From Halomonas sp. M4R1S46 (GTDB lineage Bacteria; Pseudomonadota; Gammaproteobacteria; Pseudomonadales; Halomonadaceae), in the NCBI RefSeq assembly GCF_025725685.1, contig NZ_CP107008.1, forward strand, positions 1,984,001-2,048,000: a stretch of 64,000 nucleotides of DNA. Direction: 5' to 3'. The notes under the pieces were generated by a model, which had not been told where the DNA came from, did no database searches, and worked only from the letters and a program-made list of their open reading frames with translations. The translations under genes were made by a program, and so were the position numbers. Below, one piece after another: positions 1 through 9,078 of this stretch (within the stretch, counting starts at the first letter, position 1; each line of letters opens with the position of its first letter).

Positions 1-1
1 C

Positions 2-3000
2 GAGCAGGCCACGCCGCGCCTCTCGGCGGCGGCCATCGATGCCGCCGTCGCCGTGCGCTCGCCGCTGCCGGCCCAGGCCGCGGCGGTGGTCGAGGGCCGG
101 GACTCGACACCCCCCGAGGAGCGGCCGCGCCTCGCGCTGCCCGAGATCACCCTGCCGCTGGCGGTGGAAGTGCCTCGCCTGACCGTCGAGGATGCCGCCC
201 TGGAAGGCGCCATGGCCTACGTGATCGATCGTCTCGAGCTGAGCGTCACGGCCCGTGACCAGCGTATCGCCATCGACCCCCTGGCGGTGGCGACCCGGGA
301 GGCGGATGCCGAGCTGATGGCCCGGATCACCCTGCACGGGGACTATCCGCTGCAGGCGCGACTCGCCGCCGACTTCTACCTGCCGGAGCGGCTGCCCGCC
401 CTGGCCGGCCAGCGTCTCGAACTGGTCCTGGCGGGCAGCCTGGCCGACCTGGAGGTCGACCTCACGGCCAGCGGACCGGTGGAGGCGCACTTCACGGCGC
501 GCCTCGATGCCCTGGACCCGGACCTGCCCTTCGCGGCGAGCCTGCAGAGCCCCGAGCTGCAATGGCCGCTGCCCGGTGCGCCGTCGGCCGACGCGCCGAC
601 CAGCGAGGGGGACGGCGGGGAACCGCCCGCACCCTGGCGCATCGAGGACCTGTCGCTGTCCGCCGAGGGCCGGCTGACCGATTACCGGACCCGTCTGGCC
701 CTGACCGCCGAGGGCCCGTCGCTGCCGCGCAGCGAGCTGAGCCTGACGGGGAGCGGCAACCTCGAGCACTTCGCCTGGCAGCCGCTGCGGCTGGCCACCG
801 GTGAGGGCATCGTCAGCAGTCAGGGGCGCGTCGACTGGTCCGAGGCGCTGTCCGTCTCCGCCCGACTGGGCCTCGACAACGTCGATCCCGAGCCCTTCGT
901 CGAGGGGCTGTCCGGGCGCCTGGACGGCGAGGCCGAACTGGCCTTCAGCCAGACCGCCGATGGCTGGCGACTCGGCGTGCCCTCGCTGGCTCTCGACGGA
1001 GAACTGGCCGACCAGCCGCTGGCCCTGCAGGCCCGTCTCTCCGGTGACAGCGGCATGCACTGGTGGATCGACAGCCTGATCCTGCGCCAGGGTGACAATC
1101 GCCTCACCGCCGACGGGGAGGTGGCGCCCGAGCGCCTGGCCCTGGACGCCGTCCTGGATCTGCCCCGGCTGGGCGACCTCTACCCGTCCCTGGCCGGCGC
1201 GCTGTCCGGACGCCTCCATGCCGCGGGAAGCCTGGAGGCGCCCCGGCTCGAGCTGGCCCTGGAGGGCGAGAACCTGGCGTTGGGCGAGAACCGCCTGACC
1301 CGCCTGTCGCTGGCCGGCGAGGTGGCCGGCCTCGAGGATCCGACCCTGGACCTGGCGCTGACCGCCAGCGAGGTAGCCGCCGGCGGCCAGCAACTGGCCG
1401 ACATCAACCTGAACCTGGACGGCCGGCTGTCGTCGCACCGCCTGACCCTGGCCGTCGACGGCGACCCCGAGGGCCCGCTATCGCGCCTGGCCCTGGCCCT
1501 CGAGGGCGGCCTCGGCGCCGAGCGGCAGCGTTATCGGGGGCGCCTGAGCCCGCTGGAGGCGGTGACCGCCTATGGTGGCCTGGCCCTGGAGGAGGCGCTG
1601 ACCTTCGAGGCCGACTTGGCGGCGGGGGCGGCCACCGTCGAGCCCTTCTGCCTGGTCCGGGTCGAGGGCGGGGCCCTGTGCCTCGAGGAGACGCTGTCGG
1701 CCTCCGCCGAGCAGGGCCGCGCCGTCCTGACGATCCGCGATCTGCCCATGGACCTGGTCGCCGAGAGCTTGCCGGCCGGATGGGACATCGCGGGCAACAA
1801 CACCGGGGACATCGTCGCCAGCTGGTCCCGGGGGGCGGCCCGGTGGCAGCTCGACGCCGCGCTGCAGAGTCGCGCCGCCATCGAGGGGGAGGACGCCTAT
1901 GGCCAGCCCTGGTCGGTGCCGGGCACCGGACTGGAACTCGACCTCGAGGCCAACCAGGCCCGGGCCGACCTGGCGCTGGCCCTGACGCTCGGCGACAGCG
2001 GCGCGCTGCGCCTCGACCTCGAGGTGGACGATCCCCTCGGCGCCGGCAGGCTCGACGGCCGCCTGCGGGTGGAGGACCTGCGCCTGAGCCCCTATCGACC
2101 GCTGGTCGCCGGCCTCGAGACCCTCGAGGGCGGGTTGGATGGCGAGGTGGGCATCGGCGGCACCCGGACCACGCCGCGACTCGATGGCCGGGTGGAGCTG
2201 GCGGGCCTGCGCGCCGCCGGGCTCGACCTGCCGATCGCGGTGACCGATGGCCGCGTCACGGTGGCGCTGGCCGGCGAGCGCGCCGATATCGACGGCTTCC
2301 TGGCCACCGAGGAGGGGCGATTGCGGATCACCGGCGACGCCCGCTGGCCCTCGCCGGAGGCCTGGCGGGCCGCCATCGACCTGCAGGCCCGCGACGAGCC
2401 GCTGCTGGCGACATTGCCCGGTTTCGGCCGCCTGCGCCTGGCACCGGACCTGTCGATCCGCGCGACCCCGGAACGCCTGCGGGTGCGCGGCGACGTGCGG
2501 ATTCCCTGGGCGCGGCTGGAAGTCGGCCAGGTGCCGGCCTCGGCCGTCTCGCCGAGTCCCGATGAAGTGATCCTCACCCGGGAGCAGGCCCAGCAGCTGG
2601 ACCAGGCGGCCGAGCAGGACGCCCCCGGCGCGTCCACCGCCGAGGCCATGGAGCGTGCCGGCATGGCGCTCGACATTCGCGTCGACCTGCAGCTGGGCCC
2701 CGACATGCGCCTCACGGCCTACGGCCTGGAGACCGCGCTGGCCGGCGGGCTGGAGGTTCGCCAGTCCACCGGGCCTCTGCAACTGTTCGGCGACGTCAAC
2801 CTGGAGGACGGCCGGTTCCGCGCCTTCGGCCAGGACCTGATCATCCGCGAGGGGATCCTCTACTTCAGCGGCCCCCCGGGGGAGCCACTGCTCGACTTCG
2901 AGGCCATCCGCAATCCCGCCAGCACCGAGGACGACGTCGTCGCCGGGCTGCGTGTCACCGGGCCGGCGTCCAGCCCGAGCCTGGCGGTCTTCTCGGAGCC

Positions 3001-3394
3001 GGCGATGGACGAGGCCCGGGCGCTGTCCTACGTGCTGCGCGGGCGGGCCCCGGATGACGCCGGCGGCGCCGACGGCGCCCTCACCTCGGCGCTGATCGGC
3101 GTGACCCTGGGCCGGGCCGGCGGCGCCGTGGGGGCCATCGGCGAGGCCTTCGGCATCCAGGACCTGAGCCTGGACACCGCCGGCACGGGGGAGGAGAGTC
3201 AGGTGGTGGTCACCGGGAACCTGACCGACCGCCTGAGCGTCGGCTATGGTGTGGGGGTCTTCTCGCCCATCGCCGAGCTGACCCTGCGTTACAAGCTGTG
3301 GCGGGACTTCTACGTCGAGGCGGTGTCCGGCGCCGCCCAGGCCGTGGACCTGATCTACACCTTCAGCCTGCCCGGCGATCCCCCCACGCCATGA
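2..3394 (+). CDS. tamB: Translocation and assembly module subunit TamB (5' end outside window)
   Basis: The reading frame is open from base 2, so the true start lies upstream; about 1130 residues are visible against roughly 1200-1300 for the family. The protein is a long run of short alternating beta strands with no internal membrane segment, as expected for the periplasm-spanning hydrophobic groove of AsmA/TamB-like bridges. The C-terminal 300 residues carry the conserved DUF490 region, with glycine-rich strands and a final aromatic outer-membrane-like tail. TamB pairs with the BamA-like TamA (expected just upstream) in outer-membrane protein or lipid transport. msrA follows after 21 bases. 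Confidence 0.9.
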   Translation, partial: EQATPRLSAAAIDAAVAVRSPLPAQAAAVVEGRDSTPPEERPRLALPEITLPLAVEVPRLTVEDAALEGAMAYVIDRLELSVTARDQRIAIDPLAVATREADAELMARITLHGDYPLQARLAADFYLPERLPALAGQRLELVLAGSLADLEVDLTASGPVEAHFTARLDALDPDLPFAASLQSPELQWPLPGAPSADAPTSEGDGGEPPAPWRIEDLSLSAEGRLTDYRTRLALTAEGPSLPRSELSLTGSGNLEHFAWQPLRLATGEGIVSSQGRVDWSEALSVSARLGLDNVDPEPFVEGLSGRLDGEAELAFSQTADGWRLGVPSLALDGELADQPLALQARLSGDSGMHWWIDSLILRQGDNRLTADGEVAPERLALDAVLDLPRLGDLYPSLAGALSGRLHAAGSLEAPRLELALEGENLALGENRLTRLSLAGEVAGLEDPTLDLALTASEVAAGGQQLADINLNLDGRLSSHRLTLAVDGDPEGPLSRLALALEGGLGAERQRYRGRLSPLEAVTAYGGLALEEALTFEADLAAGAATVEPFCLVRVEGGALCLEETLSASAEQGRAVLTIRDLPMDLVAESLPAGWDIAGNNTGDIVASWSRGAARWQLDAALQSRAAIEGEDAYGQPWSVPGTGLELDLEANQARADLALALTLGDSGALRLDLEVDDPLGAGRLDGRLRVEDLRLSPYRPLVAGLETLEGGLDGEVGIGGTRTTPRLDGRVELAGLRAAGLDLPIAVTDGRVTVALAGERADIDGFLATEEGRLRITGDARWPSPEAWRAAIDLQARDEPLLATLPGFGRLRLAPDLSIRATPERLRVRGDVRIPWARLEVGQVPASAVSPSPDEVILTREQAQQLDQAAEQDAPGASTAEAMERAGMALDIRVDLQLGPDMRLTAYGLETALAGGLEVRQSTGPLQLFGDVNLEDGRFRAFGQDLIIREGILYFSGPPGEPLLDFEAIRNPASTEDDVVAGLRVTGPASSPSLAVFSEPAMDEARALSYVLRGRAPDDAGGADGALTSALIGVTLGRAGGAVGAIGEAFGIQDLSLDTAGTGEESQVVVTGNLTDRLSVGYGVGVFSPIAELTLRYKLWRDFYVEAVSGAAQAVDLIYTFSLPGDPPTP

Positions 3395-3415
3395 TCCCCA
3401 TCGGAGGAACACGCT

Positions 3416-4030
3416 ATGCCGACACGAGTCGATGACGCCCCCGAAGGCCGCGATACGCCCATGGCCCTTCATGGCCAGCATGCGGTCAACGGCCAGGCCA
3501 TGACCCCGCCCTGGCCCGAGGGCATGGAGGAGATCGTGCTGGGTCTGGGCTGTTTCTGGGGCGCCGAGCGGCTGTTCTGGCAGCTGCCGGGCGTCCATGT
3601 CACCGCGGTGGGCTATGCCGGGGGCGTGACCCCGAACCCCACCTATCGCGAGACCTGCAGCGGGCGGACCGGCCACGCCGAGGTCGTGCGGGTGGTGTTC
3701 GATCCCCGGCGGATCGACCTCGAGACCCTGCTGCGGCATTTCTGGGAGGCCCATGATCCCACCCAGGGCCATCGCCAGGGCAACGACATCGGCCCCCAGT
3801 ACCGCTCGATCATCCTCACCACCAGCGCGGCCCAGCGCGAGGTCGCCGAACGCAGCCGGGCGGCCTACGCCGAGGCCCTGCGCCGGGCCGGTCGCGGCGA
3901 GGTCACCACCGAGATCGCCCCGCTGGAGGCCTTCTACTATGCCGAGGACTACCACCAGCAGTACCTGGAGAAGAATCCCGGGGGCTATTGCGGGCTGAAG
4001 GGGACGGGCATCGGCTGCCCCATCGGCTGA
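3416..4030 (+). CDS. msrA: Peptide methionine-S-sulfoxide reductase MsrA
   Basis: Reduces the S epimer of methionine sulfoxide in proteins. The signature GCFWG, with the catalytic cysteine, is at residues 45-49, and the family's GYAGG and NPTYRETCSGRTGHAEVV blocks follow. A C-terminal CGLKGTGIGC pair supplies recycling cysteines. The protein has 204 residues; the first 38 precede the conserved domain. The start is supported by GGAGGA eight bases upstream. It lies 21 bases after tamB and may be cotranscribed with it. No signal peptide is visible, so it is probably cytoplasmic. Confidence 0.95.
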   Translation: MPTRVDDAPEGRDTPMALHGQHAVNGQAMTPPWPEGMEEIVLGLGCFWGAERLFWQLPGVHVTAVGYAGGVTPNPTYRETCSGRTGHAEVVRVVFDPRRIDLETLLRHFWEAHDPTQGHRQGNDIGPQYRSIILTTSAAQREVAERSRAAYAEALRRAGRGEVTTEIAPLEAFYYAEDYHQQYLEKNPGGYCGLKGTGIGCPIG

Positions 4031-4063
4031 GGACCCCGGCCAGGCGGGCCACGGCTCGGCCCC

Positions 4064-4834
4064 TCAGGCGCCCGTCACCCCCCGGACATCCAGTGCCGCC
4101 AGGCGCGTCCTCAGGCCGTCCATCTGGTCGCTGAGATATTCGCCGTCGAAGTCCGCCATCTCGCGAAGCCGGGCTTCATCCTGGATGACGATGAACGCCT
4201 TGTGCTTCTTCATGATGCCATCGCGTTCCAGGGCCCTCAGGGTGCGGTTGATGTGGACCGGGGAGAGCCCCAGGATCTGACCCAGTAGCCGCTGGGAGAT
4301 CGGAAAGGGCATCTCGGCGGGGTCGACGGGCTGGAGCTTGGCCAGCCGTATGAAGGTCTCGATCACGAAGTGGGCGATCTGGGCCCGCGCCGTGTGATGC
4401 AGCGTCACCAGCATGCGCTCGCTGAGCAGTGCCTCCTGGCGGCCGATGGCGGCGAACAGGGCGATGGTCAGCGGCGTGGACGCCGCGACGAGGTCCACGA
4501 TGTCCTCGTGGGGGAAGGGGCAGACGATGCCGGGGCTGATCATGTATGCGTCGGTGACGTGACGCCGGAAGGTGAACTCCCGCAGGCCGAGGATGTCGCC
4601 GGGCAGCAGCAGCTCGATGACCTGGCGCTCCCCCTCGCAGGTATCGCGGATGGTGCAGGCCCAGCCGCTCTGCAGGATATAGAGCTCGCCCAACACGGCA
4701 TGCGCGGACCACAGGCTCTCTCCCTTGGCGGCCCGGCGCGGGCGGCGCTCGAGCCGTTCGAGCAGCCGCCGGTCGCTGCCGGCCAGGCCGAAGTAGCGGC
4801 CCATGGCGGCCTGGATGCTCGTGGCGTGACTCAT
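4064..4834 (-). CDS. Crp/Fnr family transcriptional regulator
   Basis: A 256-residue regulator with an N-terminal cyclic-nucleotide-binding-type beta barrel (about 20-140), a long dimerisation helix (about 140-175) and a C-terminal winged helix (about 178-235, containing QRLLGQILGLSPVHINRTL). The FNR-type N-terminal cysteine cluster is absent, so this is not an oxygen-sensing [4Fe-4S] FNR. The ligand cannot be told from sequence. It is convergent with msrA, with 33 bases between stops. Confidence 0.85.
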   Translation of the reverse strand: MSHATSIQAAMGRYFGLAGSDRRLLERLERRPRRAAKGESLWSAHAVLGELYILQSGWACTIRDTCEGERQVIELLLPGDILGLREFTFRRHVTDAYMISPGIVCPFPHEDIVDLVAASTPLTIALFAAIGRQEALLSERMLVTLHHTARAQIAHFVIETFIRLAKLQPVDPAEMPFPISQRLLGQILGLSPVHINRTLRALERDGIMKKHKAFIVIQDEARLREMADFDGEYLSDQMDGLRTRLAALDVRGVTGA

Positions 4835-5005
4835 GGTGGCGTCCTGGGTCGGAGTGGGCGCGGCACCCTCGGATCCCCCCTGATCGCGTCAACCGGGCGC
4901 CAAGGCAAGGGCATTCCCCGGGCGGGAATGCTCGCCCGTGTCTTCACTATAGGAGGCGCGGCCCCGGAGCACGATGTCCCGCGACCGACCGGCCGGCTCG
5001 TCCTC

Positions 5006-5572
5006 CTAGGGGAGGCGCCTGCGGCGTCGCCGCGCGGCACCTCGGCCGGGCGGGACGCTGCCCAGGGGGCGATGGCAGGCGGGCAGTTGCTGTCGCGTCT
5101 CGTCGAGCAACTGGCAGTGGGCCCGGGACTGCATGATGAAGGCATCGAGCAACGCATCCAGGCCCGGGACGACGCTGGCCTGCCGGAGTCGCGCATAGAA
5201 GCGGCGGGAGCGCCCTTCCTCGAGTAGCGTCCTGGCCATCTCCAGGCGTGCCATGTCGTCATCGACGATGAAGAAATGGGGCGGTCGGCCCGACTGGATC
5301 CAGCTCGCCAGTGGGCGTTCGGCGACCGACAGACCCGCCATCGCCTCGGCCAGGGCGCCGAGGCGATGGCGGCTCTCGGCGGCGAGGGCCTGCATCAACT
5401 GGCTCAAGCCGGGATGGTAGGTCAAGAATCGCAGGGACCGCCATCGATAGCAATGATATTGATGGTGCTCATGGTTCTGCACCAGGCTCATCAACTCCTC
5501 GGGCAGGATGAGCGATCGGTGTGCGTCGGCGAGGCGTGCGTCATGGCGTCGATGCTGGTTCGGCTTGTCCAA
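5006..5572 (-). CDS. Hypothetical ferritin-like helical protein, paralogue of the gene at 23642
   Basis: I do not recognise a named family. The protein (188 residues from a TTG start) is nearly all helical. Its first helix has LPEELMSLVQNHEHHQYHCY and it shares LP-EL-L-HE-HYR-FRFL-LM-L-E-RL with the gene at 23642. Repeated Glu and His residues at helix spacing suggest a ferritin-like four-helix bundle; that is inference. The TTG at 5572 is preferred because GGTGGGGG sits seven bases upstream. An ATG at 5662 would add 30 low-complexity residues that do not look coding. The C-terminus ends in an arginine run. Confidence 0.6.
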   Translation of the reverse strand: MDKPNQHRRHDARLADAHRSLILPEELMSLVQNHEHHQYHCYRWRSLRFLTYHPGLSQLMQALAAESRHRLGALAEAMAGLSVAERPLASWIQSGRPPHFFIVDDDMARLEMARTLLEEGRSRRFYARLRQASVVPGLDALLDAFIMQSRAHCQLLDETRQQLPACHRPLGSVPPGRGAARRRRRRLP

Positions 5573-5826
5573 GGTATTTCCCCCACCTGTGTTGTCTCGG
5601 CTCGTCGGGATCGGGCGCTGCCGTGTCCTGGGCATCGCCGGGGGATCCGGCCGCATTGTCATGGGCGTAGCGATGGCCTTCCCTGGCCCTCGCTAACGGG
5701 TTCAGCCTAGGCGGCGGGGCCCTGGCGGGCCGACAACATGGGTTAACGGCGCGACGGTTTTTTCGGCGGCGGGAATCAATCGGTCGAGCGGCCGAGACGT
5801 CGCGCGGCGGGCCGCAGGGTCGCCCG

Positions 5827-6759
5827 TCAGGCACCGCGCCGGGCCGGCACCGCACCCGATGCCTCGAGGGCCTGCCACAGGGAGGCCACCGCGCGATGGG
5901 GGGTGGCGCGATGGCGATAGAGGCGGATCTCCATCGGTACCTCCCAGCGGCGGCCGCCGGCCGCCACCAGCGTGCCGTCGGCCAGGGCGTCCCGGACCGC
6001 GCGATGCGGCAGCCAGCCCAGCCCGTAGCCCAGCCCGACCAGCTCGCGGATGTTGCTGCTCTGGATGCTCTCGTTGAGCACGCTGAAGGTCGGCGCGTCC
6101 GCCTGTTGCCGGAGGTGGCTGCGGATGACGGTATCGATCAGCCCCCGAGGATGGTAGGCGATCAGGGGAACCGGCCGCCGCCCGGCCCCCACCAGCGAGA
6201 AACGCGGCCGCCCGTCGGCGTCCGGCAGGGACACCGGCAGCAGGCGTTCCTCCCCCAGGACCCGGTACTCCAGACCCTCGGTATCGAAGGCCAGCGGACA
6301 GGGCTCGGCCGGCCAGTAGCAGAGCGCCAGGTCGCACTCGTCCCGGGCCAGCGCCTGGAAGTAGTCGTCGGCGAGCCAGCCGGTGGCCCGCAGGTAGGGG
6401 GTCAGCGGCGGAGGCGTCGCCCAGCGCGCCAGCCATTCCGGCAGGAAGTGGGCGAGCAGGCTCTGCGGCGCCGCCAGGCGGATGCGGCTGGCACTGGCCT
6501 CGGCCAGCTGGACCAGTCGCTCGCGGGTGGTGGCGACGCGTCGGGTCACGTCCTGGCACAGGGCCAGGAATTCCTCCCCGGCGGGGGTCAGGGAGAGGGG
6601 CAGGGTCTGGCGGTTGACCAGCACGGTGCCCATCTCCTCCTCGAGCAGCTTGATGCGCCGCGAGAAGGTCGGCTGAGTGACGTTCTGCTCATCCGCCGCC
6701 CGCGAGAAGTGCCGGGTACGGGCCAGGGCGATGAAGTCGTCCAGCCAGCGTAGTTCCAT
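5827..6759 (-). CDS. LysR family transcriptional regulator, HypT/YjiE-like
   Basis: A 310-residue LysR-type regulator. The N-terminal helix-turn-helix (1-62) reads WLDDFIALARTRHFSRAAD then VTQPTFSRRIKLLEEEMG, followed by an effector-binding domain of two alpha/beta lobes. The pattern WL-DF, QP-FSRRI, LE-G, NRQ-PL-L resembles Escherichia coli HypT, a hypochlorite-responsive activator. That assignment is from memory of the motif and is tentative. It lies downstream of the peptide-transporter operon on the same strand, separated by two strong hairpins, so it is probably transcribed on its own. Confidence 0.8.
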   Translation of the reverse strand: MELRWLDDFIALARTRHFSRAADEQNVTQPTFSRRIKLLEEEMGTVLVNRQTLPLSLTPAGEEFLALCQDVTRRVATTRERLVQLAEASASRIRLAAPQSLLAHFLPEWLARWATPPPLTPYLRATGWLADDYFQALARDECDLALCYWPAEPCPLAFDTEGLEYRVLGEERLLPVSLPDADGRPRFSLVGAGRRPVPLIAYHPRGLIDTVIRSHLRQQADAPTFSVLNESIQSSNIRELVGLGYGLGWLPHRAVRDALADGTLVAAGGRRWEVPMEIRLYRHRATPHRAVASLWQALEASGAVPARRGA

Positions 6760-6772
6760 ATCAGCCTCGTCC

Positions 6773-6810
6773 CGACGGCCGGCCGATGGGGTAACATCGG
6801 CCGGCCGTCG
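6773..6810. repeat. Perfect 15-bp inverted repeat upstream of the LysR gene
   Basis: Arms at 6773-6787 and 6796-6810 are exactly complementary with an 8-base loop (GGGGTAAC). It lies 14 bases ahead of the LysR start. It could be a terminator for the transporter operon or an operator of the LysR gene; there is no T-run on either side. Confidence 0.6.
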
Positions 6811-6841
6811 CTGTGTGACGCTTGCCAGCGTCCCATGAACC

Positions 6842-6870
6842 GCAGAGCGGCCGGATCACGGCCGCTCCGC
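6842..6870 (-). terminator. Hairpin after the ABC transporter operon
   Basis: A 9-bp perfect stem (6845-6853 with 6859-6867, loop GATCA) extends by three more pairs with one mismatch. It lies 37 bases past the stop of the last ATPase gene. No U-tract follows, so termination is inferred from position and stem strength. Confidence 0.5.
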
Positions 6871-6906
6871 GGTATGTCAACGCGCTAGTATGCCAGATCC
6901 CGCGGC

Positions 6907-7953
6907 TCAGCCGATGCGACCTTCTTCCACCCCGTGGCAGGCGACCCGGCCGCCCTGGTCGGTGGCGATCAGCGAGGGCACCTCGCGGCGGCAACGCGCA
7001 TTGGCGTGGGGGCAGCGGCCATGGAAGACGCAGCCGGCGGGCAGGTGGACCGGGGTGGGCACCTCGCCCTCCAGGCGCAGATGCTGGGGACGGTCGTCCT
7101 CGAGCCGCGGGATTGCCGACATCAGCGCCCGGGTGTAGGGGTGTCGCGGCGTGGCGAACAGCGTGGCCGTGGGGGCCACCTCGCAGACCCGGCCCAGGTA
7201 CATCACCGCCACCCGGGTGCCGAAGTGCTCGACCACCGCCAGGTCGTGGGTGATGAACAGGTAGGTGAGGTTGCGCTGCTGCTGGGCCTCCATCAGCAGG
7301 TTGAGCACCTGCGCCTGGATGGACACGTCCAGCGCCGAGATCGGCTCGTCGGCGACGATGAATTCCGGGTCCACGGCCAGCGCCCGGGCGATGGCGATGC
7401 GCTGTCGCTGGCCGCCGGAGAACTCGTGACCGTAGCGGGCCCCCCAGTCGGGGGCGATCCCCACCGAGGCCATCACCTCGGCGACCTGCTCCTTGACCCG
7501 CTGGGGCGTCCAGTCCGGGTGGTGGAGCCGGATCGGCTCCTCCAGGGTCTGCTGGATGGTCATGCGCGGGTTCAGCGAGGCATAGGGGTTCTGGAAGATC
7601 ATCTGCATGCGCCGGCGATAGGGCAGCAGTTCCTTGGTGGTGCGGTCGTCGATGCGCTCGCCGTCGTAGTGGATCTCGCCGCCGCTGGGCGTGAGCAGGC
7701 CCATCACGGTGCGTGCCACCGTGGACTTGCCACAGCCCGACTCGCCCACCACGCACAGCGCCTCGCCGCGCTGGATGTCCAGGTCGACGCCGTTGATGGC
7801 GTGCACGTATTCCTGTTCGCGGACCAGCTTGCCGCCCTTGAACTTGAGCTGTTCCAGGAAGTCCCCGGACAGCGCGAAGCGCTTCTCCAGGCCGCGCAGC
7901 GACAGCAGCGGCTGGGCCTGCTCCGGCGCGGGGGATGTCGCGGTCGAACTCAT
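6907..7953 (-). CDS. Peptide-type ABC transporter ATP-binding protein (DppF/OppF-like)
   Basis: A 348-residue ATPase. The Walker A motif is VGESGCGKSTVA (about 75), the Q-loop follows IFQNPYASLNP, the ABC signature is EFSGGQRQRIAIARAL and the Walker B is EFIVADEPISALD. The C-terminal oligopeptide-transporter extension carries PAGCVFHGRCPHANARC, cysteines typical of this subfamily. The start overlaps the preceding ATPase stop by one base (TGATG), indicating translational coupling. It pairs with the DppD-like ATPase to energise uptake through the two permeases. The substrate is unknown. Confidence 0.92.
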   Translation of the reverse strand: MSSTATSPAPEQAQPLLSLRGLEKRFALSGDFLEQLKFKGGKLVREQEYVHAINGVDLDIQRGEALCVVGESGCGKSTVARTVMGLLTPSGGEIHYDGERIDDRTTKELLPYRRRMQMIFQNPYASLNPRMTIQQTLEEPIRLHHPDWTPQRVKEQVAEVMASVGIAPDWGARYGHEFSGGQRQRIAIARALAVDPEFIVADEPISALDVSIQAQVLNLLMEAQQQRNLTYLFITHDLAVVEHFGTRVAVMYLGRVCEVAPTATLFATPRHPYTRALMSAIPRLEDDRPQHLRLEGEVPTPVHLPAGCVFHGRCPHANARCRREVPSLIATDQGGRVACHGVEEGRIG

Positions 7954-8972
7954 CAGTCATGCTCCTCGGCCGGAAGGCGTTCACGTTCGATCATCTCGGC
8001 CACCATGTGGCAGGCCGCCTGGCAGTTGCCGGAGGTCACGAAGCCCGGCACCTCATCGACACAGGCCTGGCGCGTCGAGCCGTGGGCACGCGTCACGAAG
8101 CCACAGCGCGGGTGGAAGGCACAGCCACTCGGCAGGTTGTCGAGCGACGGCATGCTGCCGGGGATCTGGTTGAGGCGTGAGCCGGGCGTGGCCATCTGCG
8201 GCAGGGCGTTGATCAGCCCCTGGGTGTAGGGGTGCTGGGGATCGTTGATGATCTCCCGGGTGGGACCCTGCTCGATGACTCGGCCGGCATACATCACCAG
8301 CATCCGCTGGGTGACCTGGCTGACCACGCCCAGGTCGTGGGTGATCAGGATCAGGCCCACGTGGTGCTCCTCGCAGAGCTCGAGCAGCAGGGCCATGATC
8401 TCGGCCTGGATGGTCACGTCGAGGGCCGTGGTGGGCTCGTCGGCGATGATGATGTCCGGGTCGAGCAGCAGGGCGATGGCGATGATCACCCGCTGTCGCA
8501 TGCCGCCGGACAGCTCGTGGGGGTACTGGTCGAGCCGCGCCGAAGGGGAGGGGATCTGCACCTGCTCGAGCTTGCGCAGCGAGATCGCCCGGGCGTCCCG
8601 AGTACCGATGCGACGGTGGGCCTTGAGGCATTCGACCATCTGCTCGCCGATGGTCAGCACCGGGTTCAGGGTCATCATCGGATCCTGGAAGATCATCGAG
8701 ATGCGGTGCCCGCGGATCCTGCGCAGGGCCCGGTCGCGCATGCCGATGAGTTCCTGGCCGTCGAAGCGGATGCTGCCGCCGGCGATGTAGCCGGGCTTGG
8801 CGATCAGGTTGAGCAGGCTGAAGGCCGCCACCGACTTGCCGGCGCCGGACTCGCCCACGATGCCCAGGCGCTCGCCGCGATCCAGGCGGAAGCAGACGTC
8901 GCGCAGGGCCTGGACGTCGCCGCGGCGCAGCGCGAAGCGCACGTCGAGATTCGTTACGTCGAGAAGTGACAT
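7953..8972 (-). CDS. Peptide-type ABC transporter ATP-binding protein (DppD/OppD-like)
   Basis: A 339-residue ATPase with Walker A IVGESGAGKSVAA (about 39), Q-loop MIFQDPMMTLNPVL, signature HELSGGMRQRVIIAIAL and Walker B DIIIADEPTTALD. The C-terminal peptide-transporter domain contains PSGCAFHPRCGF. It is the first ATPase of the operon and is coupled to the next by a one-base overlap. A GGAGACCCC sequence lies just before the start. The 106 bases separating it from the permease gene hold a duplicated permease tail. Confidence 0.92.
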   Translation of the reverse strand: MSLLDVTNLDVRFALRRGDVQALRDVCFRLDRGERLGIVGESGAGKSVAAFSLLNLIAKPGYIAGGSIRFDGQELIGMRDRALRRIRGHRISMIFQDPMMTLNPVLTIGEQMVECLKAHRRIGTRDARAISLRKLEQVQIPSPSARLDQYPHELSGGMRQRVIIAIALLLDPDIIIADEPTTALDVTIQAEIMALLLELCEEHHVGLILITHDLGVVSQVTQRMLVMYAGRVIEQGPTREIINDPQHPYTQGLINALPQMATPGSRLNQIPGSMPSLDNLPSGCAFHPRCGFVTRAHGSTRQACVDEVPGFVTSGNCQAACHMVAEMIERERLPAEEHD

Positions 8973-8987
8973 GGGGTCTCCTTGGCC

Positions 8988-9074
8988 TCAGCCCTTGTGC
9001 CGAACGAAGAGCCGCGGGTTGAGCACGTCGTGCCGGCGACCCTCTAGCCGATAAACGTTATCGAGACGATGCAT
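8988..9074 (-). pseudogene. Duplicated C-terminal scrap of a DppC-like permease (28-codon mini-ORF)
   Basis: Four bases after the permease stop a small frame begins with ATG and ends DVLNPRLFVRHKG. The intact permease ends DVLNPRLYKG. At DNA level 9013-9030 and 9095-9112 share an exact 18-mer (CGCGGGTTGAGCACGTCG), and both copies share TCAGCCCTTGT at their stops. This looks like the remnant of a second permease gene or a recombination scar. Translation of the mini-ORF as a real peptide cannot be excluded. Confidence 0.6.
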
Positions 9075-9078
9075 GGAA

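Noticed and set aside
1478..3955. Very long minus-strand open frame opposite tamB and msrA
   Set aside because: It is an antisense shadow caused by high G+C and strong codon bias; the translated text is Gly/Gln/Arg-rich with no domain, and the plus-strand frames are recognisable proteins.
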